Part shown: piece by piece, positions 1-11,260 of the stretch
Layout of the letters: every line of letters begins with the position of its first letter
How positions within the stretch are numbered: the stretch's first letter is position 1
Origin: Cephalotus follicularis
Lineage: Eukaryota > Streptophyta > Magnoliopsida > Oxalidales > Cephalotaceae
Direction of reading: 5' to 3'
Assembly (NCBI GenBank): GCA_001972305.1
Contig: BDDD01001605.1
Span: forward strand, 163,599-227,598
Length of the DNA stretch: 64,000 nucleotides
Notes under the pieces: generated by a model
The model's database searches: none
The model's input: only the letters and a program-made list of their open reading frames with translations
What the model was told of the DNA's origin: nothing
Translations under genes and position numbers: made by a program

Positions 1-2371
1 AAGACTTATCAACTCGGACTTAGGAGTTAGGGCCGATTAATTTTAAATTTCCCTCAATTGATTAATCCCTAAGCAATGGGATACCCTAATCAAAGTCTGA
101 ATCATCCCAATAAATTCCAAGGAACTCTAATCAACATTCAAACAAATCGAAACCAAAAACCAAGCATCGAGGCACAACGGGTCGATAAAGCTAGGGTTGC
201 CATAAACCCTAGAATTGGACACTAACAATGACTCACAAGGAAGAACACACAAAACCCTAGACGTATCTCAATCAACCCACACCCACATCATCCCTAACCC
301 TAAGGGATGACAAATAAAACAAAGCAAGAGAACCATGGAGGTTTGGAAAGGGTTCACACACCCACATCAACACCCACTGCCATGGTGCCACAAGGAGAGG
401 AAGAAAAAGATTCTTACCGGAGGTGAAGACTCCTTCCTTCAAGATAGCTCCCTCTACTCTTTATCCCTAAATGCTCCAAGAGCTCCAAGTTCCTCCACAA
501 GCCACGAATGGGAGAATGCAAGGCTAAGTGTTTAACCTAGTCAAAATCACTCTAGGTGTAGATAAGATGCAGTGTACAAAGTATCTCCACCTATTATGAC
601 CTTTGAGTGGTGAAAGGAGGCTTGAAAATGGCTGTAAAATGAATCAGACATTATTGGTGTCGACGTGTAGGCGATAGGCGTCGACGCTTATGATTGCAGC
701 AGGAAGAAGAGAGGCGCAGGGAAAAGAGAGAAAAGAAAGTCTGAAGTGTGTCTTGCAAGCTTCTCTCAAGCTTTATATAGTGTTGACTTTCTCTCTCCTA
801 CTTTAGTGCGCATCAGCCTGTCATGGCGTCAACGCGTAAGTAAGGCATCGACGTCATGCGTCTCACATTATGAAAAGGCGTCAATGCCAGAGATAATGTG
901 AAACAGGTGTCGAGTCTATTTGTCTTCGAGTCAATGCCTAAACCCCATGGCGTCGACGCGTAAAGCTACTGGTTTTTCCAGTGTTAACGCAATCCCTTTG
1001 CGTCAACGCCCAGTAACTTCAACTAGAGTTGGCGTCGATGCATGCTCTCCATGGCGTCGACGCCCAAAGACAAAAAAGACAATCTCTTCACATTTTCAAA
1101 AGCCTTCGCATAGAGTATTTTATCGTGGCATTACATGGACCTAAATCCATCAAATGAAATACTCACTAGTAAAGTAACATCTTCCTTGATGTTGTCATTT
1201 CACTAAATGATATGTATACCACCACATATCAACCTGTTCAAAGTTAGGCAGGACCCGAAAGCATGTCGTTCTCCGGTATGATGATTAATTCTTAGTGCAC
1301 CCCGTCATCTGGTACGAAAACTCTAATAGTACACCGACTATCAGAGCACCCCCGGTGTGAGCACCAGTCACCCCCCGAATCCGTGTATTACCACGTCTAT
1401 CAATCATGGACCAAATAGTCATTCACTTTATCCAGTCATCGGCATATGTGTCATGTTTTCCTCGTCATACTTGGCTCTGATCACAGCCTAGGGTTTGGAT
1501 GAATGTCACCCCTAGTAGTGCTGTGATAACTATGAATCTATGATCGCATTGAGACTATTAGTAGACCTCCCATGAGAACCTCTCGTTATCGGTCCACCTA
1601 TGCCTGATCAGGACTTTTAAATCTGCAATGTACATAGACAAATAGAGCCGGTCACCCTCAGCCCGGGTGTGACGATCCCCTATTGCGCACTCGCTCATAC
1701 ATCTCAATGTAGCTCCTACAAGACCCAAAGACAACCCTTTTGCCAGCACCTGGCTAGTGCTGGGAAATGAAGAAATCAAAGTCAAGCAGTCACCACACAA
1801 TGCATGCCAGCCGCTCAGGTCAAAGGAGACAACGTAGGCTATAGACCTACTAGTCACCATAGACTATACACTTTCGAGACCATAGGAATCCTATTGACAT
1901 TTGGTATTGACTATCCAAATAGGTTTCCTATTGGTGGGTCTGTTCAGTGTCACGCACTCTAGCATACACCTCACATTTAGCTTTAGGGGTAAACCTAATT
2001 GGCTATGAGATAACCAACCTCTACTGCTAACCTGGGAGCAAGCATAACGTGACAAGTCTTCACTGTTCATCAATGACCCTTAAGAAAGTGAACCTATGAC
2101 TTGGAACATTTGTCACAGGGAATAAGGATCTCATTCTCATTGCTCTCTCAACAAGAGATCCAACCCTTTGTATGTGACAGGACGCTATTGTGGCATACAG
2201 TTAATTAGGTATAATTAGTCTGTTCCTTTTGGTTGGTTGGGATGAGTCACATAGCCATGCCATTAAAGCAAAATGCACATAGAATATAAAAGGAATTCAG
2301 AATTGTATTAAATCAAGAGTGTTCATATACAAACGAGCCATATCGTGGCATACAGGGACACCCCAAACCTA
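1..2371. mobile_element. End of an unclassified LTR-type repeat, cut by the window edge
   Basis: No credible coding region is seen. The right boundary is sharp. The sequence ends with ...CCTAACA at 2371, and from 2372 it aligns with the antisense gene of a Tat element (compare 50916 onward). Read on the minus strand the block begins TGTTAGG, a normal LTR start, so this is probably an LTR or a terminal piece of a non-autonomous element inserted in the Tat copy. The first 1.1 kb has several copies of a GCGTCGACGC palindrome, also found in the Tekay-like LTRs here, so two repeats may be joined in this block. Open frames at 335-535, 920-1144, 1558-1860 and 1891-2073 resemble no family and are not called as genes. 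Confidence 0.5.
660..1065. repeat. Cluster of GCGTCGACGC-type palindromes
   Basis: Perfect copies of the 10-bp palindrome are at 678-687, 950-959 and 1054-1063. Degenerate copies lie between them (for example gcgtcaacgc, gcgtcgatgc and gtgtcgacgt). A TATA-like box (tatatagt, near 774) sits between the first and second copies. The same motif recurs in LTRs at 9.7-9.8, 28.8-29.0, 29.8, 36.9-37.1 and 37.85 kb. Confidence 0.75.
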
Positions 2372-3380
2372 ACAGGCCGGGTAAGAGAGATTCTCAAAGA
2401 GCTTGGCAACTCTGGTGTGAGCTTAAGAACGCCGGGGGTAGTAATCAAGCTCGGCTGGTCGGGGCTCTTTCCCTCTTAGATGGAAGCAAGGCAGAACTAG
2501 ACTGTCAGCCAGATGTGGACCCACCTTTTTTAGAGTAACTTAAGGGTTTGTAACTTCTCCTTATTTTCTCTTTAAGTTAATTTTTGCTCTTCTTTTGATC
2601 TTGAGTTTTCTTCTCCAGGCTATGGGAGACGCCTACTTCTTGCTTGGGAGAGCCAAGGATGACTATGATCTGTTTGAGCAACTCCAAACTAACAATGCCG
2701 AGCTCAAGAGGTCATCCGACAAGGCCCGGGCCCAGCTGGAGGTGGTGCTCGGGGCTGAAGAGTCTGTCATGGTAGAGAAGAGGCAGGTCCTTAAGGAGTT
2801 GGCAGTGGAGAAGAGGGAAAGGGAGGTAGTCATTCATAGCAATATCAAGCTTCAGGATAAGCTGAAGGCTTATGAAGAAAAAGTCTCCAAGTTTCATGAG
2901 CTGGAGGCTGCTCGGACTAAGGTAGCGGTGGACAGGGCCCTTATGGACTTCAATGCCTCCTCGGAGTTTCAGGATGCTCTGACTAAGGCTGTGGATGACT
3001 TTAGGGCTTCTCAAAGTTTTGAAGATGAGGTCCTTAAGGAGTCCGCGGTCCTTTACCGTAGGGGCTTCTACACATGTCGCAACCTAGTTGCTCGCCACTC
3101 TGAGGTTCCTTCGGACGACATCGTTTGCCGCCCGGCCATGAGCAAGTTTGATTTCTTTCCTGATGGGGTAGATGTTAAGGAAGCTGAAGCTCTCCTCACC
3201 TTCTAGGAACAAAACCGTCAAGGTCAGGAGACAGATGAAGTGCAAGTGACAGAGCACTCCACTGCTATTGTTGCAGACTCTGGGTCAGCCTCCGATGTTG
3301 TTTTGAGCCCTATTCCTCTGGACTCTCAGATGCCCGAGCCTTCTGATGTACATAACATCCCTTCAGGGGATAAGACTTAG
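2372..3380 (+). pseudogene. Antisense gene of left Tat element, 3' part
   Basis: This is the 3' portion of a Tat antisense gene of the family called 'putative gypsy type transposon' (Pfam Transposase_28-like). The end of exon 2 starts at 2372, where the gene is cut by another repeat. A pyrimidine-rich tract ending in CAG at 2618 is the acceptor, and exon 3 begins GCTATGGGAGAC at 2619. Exon 3 encodes a coiled coil, then the conserved block VLYRRGFYTCRNLVARH (compare EYYCRGFYTCKNWV and REYYTCRNMVE in the other two copies), then an acidic tail. An in-frame TAG at 3204-3206 interrupts the tail, which continues to TAG at 3378-3380. The ending NIPSGDKT resembles DIPSGDEAYD in the right-hand copy. 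Function is unknown. The conservation suggests a protein that was once functional. Confidence 0.7.
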
Positions 3381-3448
3381 ACTAGGATTTTTCTTCTCTT
3401 TTTGCTTTGGCCATGTATTCTGCTTTTATAATGTAACTTTTTCTGAGC

Positions 3449-3454
3449 AATAAA
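3449..3454 (+). promoter_or_regulatory. AATAAA poly(A) signal of the antisense gene
   Basis: An AATAAA hexamer lies about 70 bp after the stop codon. The same hexamer follows the other two antisense gene copies (19432 and 52098), which supports a real plus-strand transcription unit. Confidence 0.6.
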
Positions 3455-4437
3455 ACAAGGCTTTGGCATGTCTGGACTTTTTTATTCCCTTAGGAATTTT
3501 TCTTCTTGCTTTACAAGCTTTTGTAGCTTCTTTAACTGTGCTCAAGTACTTACCATCCCCTTAGGAAAATTTTAAGTAAGTAATAGAAACTTGACTTTCG
3601 TTTCATTTGAGCATTAGAATTCCTCTTAGGAATTTTTATTTAGTCTAACTTATAGACTTTTTGTATTATGGTCTTACATTTTTCAGACCAAGTTACCTAA
3701 ACTTTCTAGTCCCCATATGACACTTTGCATTAAAAGCACTTAGGCAAAGAGACTCGATATTTGCGAGTTCTTAAGTGTTCGCAGATCAAGTTTGAGGTCT
3801 GCTCGGACAAGTTCTTACGGGTTTGCCGAGTAGGATCTCGTCTGGTCCGTTATTCTACAGGCCAGGTCATCTGAGCTTGTAGCCCTTATAAGGGCACTTG
3901 TTTCAAAGCGCTCAGTCCAACGAACTTGATTGTTGTGAGTTCTTATGGATTCGCCTCTCAAGACACAATATTGGTTTGGTCAGACAAGTTCTTATGGGGT
4001 TTCCAACCAGCGTTTGCTCCCTTGGGAGTCTTATCGCTTCCTTAGAAATCTTTTGTTGATAAACTTTAGGTGCTCCTTAGACAGAGTCTTTATGCTCCTC
4101 GAAATGAGTCTTTATGCTCCTCAGAAGGAGTCTTTGTGCTCATCAGAAGGAGTCTTTGTGCTCCTCGGAAGGAGTCTTTGTTCATTTGAGACCTCGGTCT
4201 ACTCCAGACTTTAGTCTGTAATTGTTTACTCCCTTAGGAGTATGGTCGAACAATGCTTGTATAAAAGCTTTGTGATTGAGGGAACTAATCGGCAGGTGTT
4301 CAGAGGTTTAAGGACTTGAACATTGGGCCTCTGGTTTTTTGAAAACTTTGAACTATAATCTTGAACTTGCTTTTGAGTCAAAAATTGAACTTTTATTGAC
4401 ATTGTTGAATTTGAACATTTGTACATACTCACACTAG
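3455..4437. other. Non-coding spacer between convergent antisense gene and pol
   Basis: This is the 3'-to-3' spacer between the plus-strand gene and the minus-strand pol. It contains phrases shared with 52.3-52.65 kb of the right element (for example the run near 3945 beginning gttcttatggattcgcctc). It ends in short tandem repeats at about 4078-4182. No coding signal is seen. Confidence 0.6.
4078..4182. repeat. Tandem repeats of a small hairpin, about 24 bp per unit
   Basis: Four to five imperfect units of the form gctcctcagaaggagtcttt each pair CTCCT with AGGAG around a short loop and are followed by a T run. The equivalent place in the right element (52660-53290) has a longer array with CCCC/GGGG stems, so the structure, not only the sequence, is shared. 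Confidence 0.65.
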
Positions 4438-7400
4438 TCACTGATAGTATTTCCTTAGATGTTCGGTATTCCAAACTCTAGGAATCTCCCAACCCCCAGA
4501 GTTTCAAGTTTGAATGTTCCTGGTCAGAGCATTCTTTTCACTTTGAAGGGACCTTCCCAATTTGGAGCTAGCTTTCCTCTGGTACCGGTAGGATCAGCTA
4601 TTGTCGCATTGTGGAGGACTAGATCTTCTTTCTTTAGTGGTCAGGGATTTACCCTTTTGTTGTAATAACGGCTCACCCTATTTTATAAGCTGCTACTCTG
4701 ATAGATGCATTATCTCTAAGCTCTTCCACTAAGTCAAGGAGGTTTCTTACTCATTCTTCATTATTTTCTTCACTAAAATGCATAACTCTAGGTGAATGCA
4801 CTCCAATTTCGACCGGTATCATAGCTTCTGCTCTAAAACAAAGGTTGAATGGGGACTCACTAGTTGTGGTTTGAGGAGTGGTTTTATATGCCCATAGTAC
4901 ACTTGGTAGCTCCTCTGTCCATCTTTCCTTTCTATCTTCAAGGCGCTTTTTTAACCCTAAGATGATTTCTCTGTTAATGACCTCTACTTGGCCATTGCTC
5001 TGGGGGTAGGCCACGGATGCAAGCCTGTGTTCAATTCTCCACTCTTTGCAAAAATCTTAAAAAGCTTGGCAATCAAACTATTTCCCATTATCAGAGACTC
5101 TTGGGACTCCAAATCTACAGATGATTGATTTCCATACGAAACTTTCTGTGTTCTTCTTTGTTATCGTAGCTGGGGGCTCGACTTCCACCCATTTGGTGAA
5201 GTAGTCCACTGCCACAATGAGATAATTTCTTTGCCATGTCGTCACTGGTAATGGTCCTAAGAAGTCCATTCCCCATTGTGCAAAGGGCCAAGGGGCAGTG
5301 ATAGACGTCAGAGGTTCTGATGGTCTTCTGCTTATATTAGCATTCCTCTGACATTTCTCACACTTTCTCACAAAATTGATGGCATTTTGGTGCATGGTGG
5401 GCCAGAATTAGCCATGCCTCAACAATTTGTTGGACAAGGTTCTGCTCCTCGTGTGATTTCCACATACTCCTTCATAGACCTCTCTTAGAGCGTAGTCGAC
5501 TTCTGAGGGAGTTAAACATCTTATCCAAGGGAAAAAGAAAGACCTTTTATAGAGGACCCCTTCTCGGAATTGATATCTGTTGGATCGATACGCCAATCTT
5601 CTTGCCTCCTCTGGGTCCTTTGGCAATATTCCATCCCTTAGCCAACTAATAAATGGAGTCATCCAATTTGTCTCTTGTGGTACGTCAATGTCCATCACAT
5701 GTACTTCTGAAATGGTGGGCTTGTCCAAGTAGTCTACTAGCACGATTCGATTTTTCTCTAATTCTTCCGCTGTTGCTAGTTTTGACAACTGGTCTGCTCG
5801 GGCGTTCTCTGCTCTAGGCACTTTCAAAACTATGAGTACTTGGAAAGCCGACTTCAATCTCTGAAAATGGGCTAGGTATTTATCAATGGAATCTTCTCGA
5901 GTTTCATATTCTCCACTCACCAGACCAATCACTAACTAAGAATCACTAGAGGCTTCTATTTTTTGAACCTCTAAGTGCTTTGAAATTATCAGCCCGGTGA
6001 TCAGAGCTTCACACTTGGCTTCGTTATTTGTGGCTTTGAACCCAAATCTCAGAGTATACTCCAAGGTCCACCCATCTGGACTAGTTAACACCAAACCTAC
6101 TCCACTTTTGGAGACGCAGAATAAGCCATCCACGGATAACTTCCATAACTCATTCTCATCTTCTGATGGGTCTTCTTCCATACACTCCGTAAGTGTATTG
6201 TCTCCAACAAAATCAGTCAAGACCTATGATTTTATTGCTGGTCTGGCCTCAAATTTCACGTCGTATTCGCTCAACTCGACCGACCATTTGACTAGTCTTC
6301 CTGACATGTTGGGCTTTGCTAGCACTTGTCTAAGTGGCTTATTTGTCAAAACTTTGTTAGTGTGGGCTTGAAAATACTATATCGGCTTCCTCGCCGCAAT
6401 AATCAGACCATATGCATACTTCTCTACCTTTGGATACCTCCCCTCAGTATCGTTCAAAGCCTTGCTCACATAATACACTGGCTTTTGAACTTTTTCCTCT
6501 TTCCCGACAAGCACTGCACTCACTGCGCCTTTTGTTGCCACAAGGTACAAATACAAGTCTTCCCCATCTCTCGACTTTGATATCAAAGGAGGGGAAGACA
6601 AGTATTCCTTCAACTTATCGAAGGCTGCTTGACATTCTTCCTACTAGAAAAATCCCTTGGGATCCCTCAATACTTTGAAGAAAGGAAGGCACTTCTCCGC
6701 TGATTTGGAAACAAATCTGCTCTGGGCCACAATTTTTTCATTTAACTTATGTATATCCCTGATAGATTGAGGAGGCTTCAAGCTCTGAATCACCGAGATC
6801 TTCTCTGGGTTGGCTTTTATTCCTCTGCTAGAAACCATAAACCCGAGGAACTTACCAGAAGTGACCCCAAAAATGCACTTGGATGGATTGAGGCGCATCT
6901 TGTATCTTCTTAGTAACTCAAAAGTCTCATCCAAGTCCTTGATATAAGGACACCTTGCTGGCGTCTTGACGAGCATATCGTCAATGTAAACCTCCATATT
7001 CCTCATGATTTGAGGTTCAAAGATCTTGTTGACCAATCGTTGGTAGGTCACACCCGCATTCTTTAGCCCGAAGGGCATGACTTTGTAACAATACATGCCC
7101 TTGTCAGTGATGAATGCTGTCTTGTTCTCGTCTGGCCCATACATAGGGATTTGATTATAACCCGAGTACGCATCCAAGAAACTCAACATCCTGTAGCCTG
7201 AGGTTGCATCCACCAATTGATCAATCTTTGAGATGGGGAAGTGATCATTTGGACAAGCTTTGTTGAGGTTTGTAAAATCAATGCATATCCTCCACTTGTC
7301 ATTCACTTTCTTGACTAGGACTGGGTTCCCCAACCAGTCAGAGTATTGGACTTCTCTTATAAACACTGCTTGTAATAACTTGCTCACCTCATCTACTATT

Positions 7401-7700
7401 ACCTGTTGCCTATTGGGAGCGAAGTTTCTTTTCTTTTGCTTGGTCGGAGGCCTCATAAGATCTACACTTAGCTTATGCACCATTACCTCCGGGCTGATCC
7501 TAGGGACCTCCTCTGCCGACCAGGCAAACACATCTTTGTTATTTTTTAGGAACGTTATTAGTTCCTCTTTCTTCACCTCTCCAAGTTGTGAGCCGACTTG
7601 GAATACTTTCTTTGCATTACCTTCTTCTAAAGGCACTTGCACCACATCTTCAACAGGCTATGGACGCTCGGGCTCCACCTCTCCTCTGAGCTCCACATTA
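4438..7700 (-). pseudogene. pol: Tat pol (RT, RNase H, archaeal-type RNase H, integrase), left element
   Basis: This is the polyprotein of the left Tat element, broken into fragments by stops and frameshifts. The reverse transcriptase (6644-7645) keeps FLDAYSGYNQIPM and the catalytic box VYIDDM. The first RNase H lies at 6377-6613 (YYVSKALNDTEGRYPKVEK). The second, archaeal-type RNase H spans 5900-6220, with FGFKATNNEAKCEALITG and EASSDS. Integrase follows, with the zinc-finger part at 5408-5480, the core at 5078-5395 (WGMDFLGPLP, YFTKWVEVEPP) and the end of the core at 4751-5014 (NGQVEVINREI). The frame ends at a TGA at 4438-4440 after a segment matching EHLRKYY. Roles are reverse transcription and integration of the element. 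It cannot yield a full protein now. Confidence 0.85.
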
Positions 7701-8137
7701 GCTATGGGCAAGGCCTTCTCTTTCCCCTTGTTCATTATGACAGTTTTGTAACACTGCTTTGCTACCTGTTGGTCTCCTCGGACTTCCCCCACGCCAAACC
7801 TTATTGAGAATTTCATCACTAAGTGCATTGTTTGACACTATTGCCTCCATTAAGTTTAGCCCTGGTCCCCCGACTATAGCATTGTACGGGTTTGGCGTGT
7901 CAACCACCAAGAATGTCATTTGCACTTGAGTCTGGTGTGGGGCCGTGCCAGCTACCACTTACAAGGGGAGCATCCCTGTCAACATACTTGCGTAGATGAC
8001 CTTTCCTAATCAGGTCCTTAATCTGATTCTTTAAATGCCTGCACTCCTCCGTGTTGTATCCGTGGTCACAATGGCACTGACAATATTTATCCGTATTCCT
8101 CTTCTCTGTTGAGTACCTCAATGGTGCTGGCTATTGG
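7698..8137 (-). pseudogene. gag-pro: Tat gag C-terminus and protease region, left element
   Basis: The gag end (8121-7975) has a nucleocapsid-like knuckle, CQCHCDHGYNTEEC, followed by LKNQIKDLIRKGHLRKYVDR as in the right element. About 200 bp that encode the N-terminal part of the protease in the right element appear to be missing here, because the text passes from RDAPL at about 7975 to WHGPTPDSS. The C-terminal part of the protease, MTFLVVDTPNPYNAIVGGPG, is present. The solo LTR at 8138 separates this piece from the rest of gag. Confidence 0.75.
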
Positions 8138-8610
8138 TGTCACACCCCGTTCCATAACAACATATATATAGTGGTGGCAATCAACATATAAATCCGGCTT
8201 ATACAATTTACCATAAATTTAAAACTTTCCATATCCATTAACAACTTGCGGAAGCATTTAAATATAAGCCAAATAATAACGTAACATGCATCCCATACTA
8301 CATGCTACAACAATAAACATTATCAAAGTTAACTGCCCTTAAACGGAGCGTGAACAATATTCATCAATACATCGATTCATTTATTACAAAGATCCACTAA
8401 CGTTTCTCAAAAGCAGAAATAACATAAACTCCACTTTGCTCCACGAAACTGAACGGTAACAATCCGCTGCATCAACCTGAAATCAATCTGAAACTGTAGG
8501 GGGGTTAGCCTTTGTCCTCACTCGGCTAAGTTATAAACATGATTTGGGGTCAACGATAAAGAATGCTATGTAATGAATGCAACATGATGCAATACATACT
8601 ATATCCCGAT

Positions 8611-8611
<1 letters not shown>

Positions 8612-8667
<56 letters not shown>

Positions 8668-8676
8668 CACACACAT
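8612..8676. repeat. Compound microsatellite (CA)n-(TA)n-(CA)n
   Basis: An uninterrupted AC run, then AT dinucleotides, then AC again. It lies inside the solo LTR. Open frames across it encode runs of Thr-His or Ile-Tyr and are not genes. Confidence 0.95.
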
Positions 8677-9341
8677 ATGCCCAACCACAATGTCACAGTT
8701 CACGATGTCACAGTATCACAATGCACAATAACACGATATCACATTTCACGGTCTCAAACAAGTCCAAAGGACTACACAATACTCGGTTCACGGTTCACAG
8801 TGGATACGAAGAGCGTCGCCAACTCCTGGCCCCAACGTCATACTCCTGTCATCGGCCCTGACTCCGGACGGCGCGAAGCAGGTCACGGTACAGTGAGTCA
8901 CCCAGCCAACTCCTGGCCCCTGAGTCAACCCGACCACTAGTCATCGCTGGCATCTCCGCCACGCAACTAGTACGGTCACAATCACAATCACGATCAGCAA
9001 ACCACAGTCAACACAAACATAATCATCTCGATGCTCAAAACAGTTTTCCAAGTAAATTTATAAAACAAAGATACTTGAAAACAAAGTCATTTTCTCGATG
9101 TCATGGTTCTCGATTCACGATGTTACAAAACTCAGTTCACAATGTTTGGAAGCCATTTTCACAGTCCTTCGAAAATATATATTTGCTTGAACATACATTT
9201 TTGTGTAAAATAATGATTTATAATGATCATGAATGCACTTCCAAAAGAATAATACAACAGTTCACAATTAGCAATACTCAGTCACAATCAAAGTTCATCA
9301 CAGTACAAGATGCATACACATGCCCACAATGCAAGACAGAC

Positions 9342-9660
9342 ACAAACAATCGGTTGTCCCTCACTGACAGTCGGTTGTTTTCCTTCAACAGTCGGCTGTC
9401 CTAAACTGGCAGTCGGCTGCCCACACTCGACAGTCGGCTGTCATCCTTGACAGTCGGCTGTTCATACCCAACAGTCGGCCGCTGGCCTATAGCAGTCGGT
9501 TACTCAAGCCTCTGCAGGCATTTCTCAGTAACACACATGGAAAGTCGACTGGCTCCCAAGCACAGTCGGCTGGATCCATTGAGTAGTCGGCTGTTCATAA
9601 CGAACAGTCGACTGGCGCACTCAGCAGTCGGTTGTCCTCTTGGATAGTCGGTTGGATTCT
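9342..9660. repeat. Minisatellite built on CAGTCGGCTG, about 22 bp per unit
   Basis: Roughly a dozen or more units share a core of (a/c)AGTCGGcTGt separated by 10-14 variable bases. The spacer varies while the core is kept, including its near-palindromic CAGTCGrCTG. It lies inside the solo LTR. Confidence 0.85.
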
Positions 9661-9736
9661 GCAGACAGTGCAGAAATACAGCAGCAAAACAAAGCCACAA
9701 CTCACAACGATCCATTCTAACACACAACGAATCATA

Positions 9737-9837
9737 GCGTCGACGTTATCTCTAAGCGACGACGTCTATCGCGAATTAGGACTCATTCTCCGTATAACAA
9801 TCTATAGCGTCGACGCTTCTTTCCTAAGCGTCGACGG
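9737..9837. repeat. GCGTCGACGC palindrome cluster in the solo LTR
   Basis: Copies lie at 9737-9746 (last base changed), 9807-9816 (perfect) and 9828-9837 (last base changed), with one degenerate copy at about 9756. The arrangement AAGCGTCGACG(C/G)TT also occurs in the LTRs at 28.9 and 36.9 kb. Confidence 0.8.
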
Positions 9838-11260
9838 TTAAGTGAACCAAAACATGGTTCCCTTAACACGTCTCAAAACTGATCGAGTTCAAGGCATGCA
9901 ACACATGCGATCCGATCTACAATCATCGTAAAACACAATATACATAGCGGGTTAACTATTCATAGAAACCCTAACACAGTCATACAATTCACAATCCACA
10001 GCCCACAATCATTCTAAGACACGATATGCACGCATTTCATCAAGGAACATTTATTATAATTGAACTCAAACCACATTTATAAAATCCCCTACCTGTTACA
10101 GCAGTAACAACCGTACAGTCAAGCTGCACGTTCAATTGCCAAACATTTTCGATAACCGTTGAACCAAAGTCGGTTCTTGTCGATTGATCAGTTCCTCAAT
10201 GCCAAAACCAAATGCCACTCACACACTGCACATACAACACATTTCTGTTATGTTTGACACACAAAACATTTCCGTCGCCGAAACGCCGATCGGAATCCGG
10301 CCGACTCATCCAGCTCACGAAACACACATCAACGGGTTCCACATTGAACGGTCTACCCAAAACCCGTCAAGACTCGCCGGGAATCGGCGCCGAACGCCGC
10401 GCCACGGCCGGCAGTGAGTCGTGACTCACTGAGTTAACTCGCCGGACCTCCACAGGTCCGATCACCACCCAAAAATGCCACACATTCACCAGTTATACCC
10501 ATCCATGCCCGTGACTCGCCGAGACTCGGTGTCAAAAGCGCGGTCTCAGGCGGCCGTGAGTCGACTGGTTGAGTCGACTCAGTCTAGTGATTCCGGCCGA
10601 TTCCGACCGAATCACGCCTCACCGGTGGTCAAAATGGCAAGAGCTAGCCATCTACACCAAAACCCAAGCCACCCGCGACGCTAACGGCGTTGGGAACACC
10701 GGCAGCTTGCGCGAACAGCGACGGGGAAGAAAGGAAAAAGAAGAAAAAGAGAAGGAGGGGGAAGCGATTACCGGTCGGTGGTGTGCCTGGGTTGACCGCC
10801 GCGCTCTCCCGGTCCGGTAGCTGACTCCGGCGCGATCTCTCTCCCTCTGCTCCGATCTCTCTCCCAATCTCTGTTTCTCTCTCTCTGACGCGGGCGCCTG
10901 GTGCCCCCGCTGTCTCTTTCTTTTGCACGGGCGCGTGATACGCCCGTGTCCTTTCCCTTCCCTTTATATCTTTTGCTTCTCCCTTAGTATTTTCTGGCAA
11001 AATACTAAGGTATGGGTCCCGATTTTTCCGCGAAACACGACATAATTTATCCAAACGACCACCAAAATAATCGCAATAATATTGCGAGCATTCGGGCTTT
11101 ATTGTCGCACATTAAAAATAGGTTTTATTAGCCGTCTTAGCTAACACGATTACGACTTAAATGCGTAATGCCTTTTCATTACTCCGGGCTCTATCGATTT
11201 TATTACGATCGTACACGCACCAATTTCATAATAATTATTTATGAAATTCGGGGCGTTACA

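Larger units (their letters stand above)
8138..11260 (-). mobile_element. Solo LTR (3123 bp) of a Tekay-like Ty3/gypsy element inserted in gag
   Basis: The block begins TGTCACACCCCG and ends GGGGCGTTACA, and is flanked by a perfect 5-bp duplication, ATTGG, at 8133-8137 and 11261-11265. It has no internal coding region. The gag frame resumes on its other side. The termini, the 'cctcactcggctaag' stretch near 8517-8530 and the 'gccaactcctggcccc' stretches (8818 and 8907) match the LTRs of the chromovirus at 27518-38138, so the two families are related. A solo LTR normally arises by recombination between the two LTRs of a full element. Orientation is inferred from the termini of that relative. 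Confidence 0.85.

Noticed and set aside
1558..2073. Two minus-strand frames of 100 and 60 codons
   Set aside because: No recognised domain. They lie in an unclassified repeat and are of the length expected by chance.
8563..8940. Frames with Thr-His and Ile-Tyr runs
   Set aside because: They translate a CA/TA microsatellite.
9342..9660. CRISPR-like array (short repeats with variable spacers)
   Set aside because: The repeat core is only about 10 bp and imperfect, spacers vary in length, and the setting is a plant LTR.
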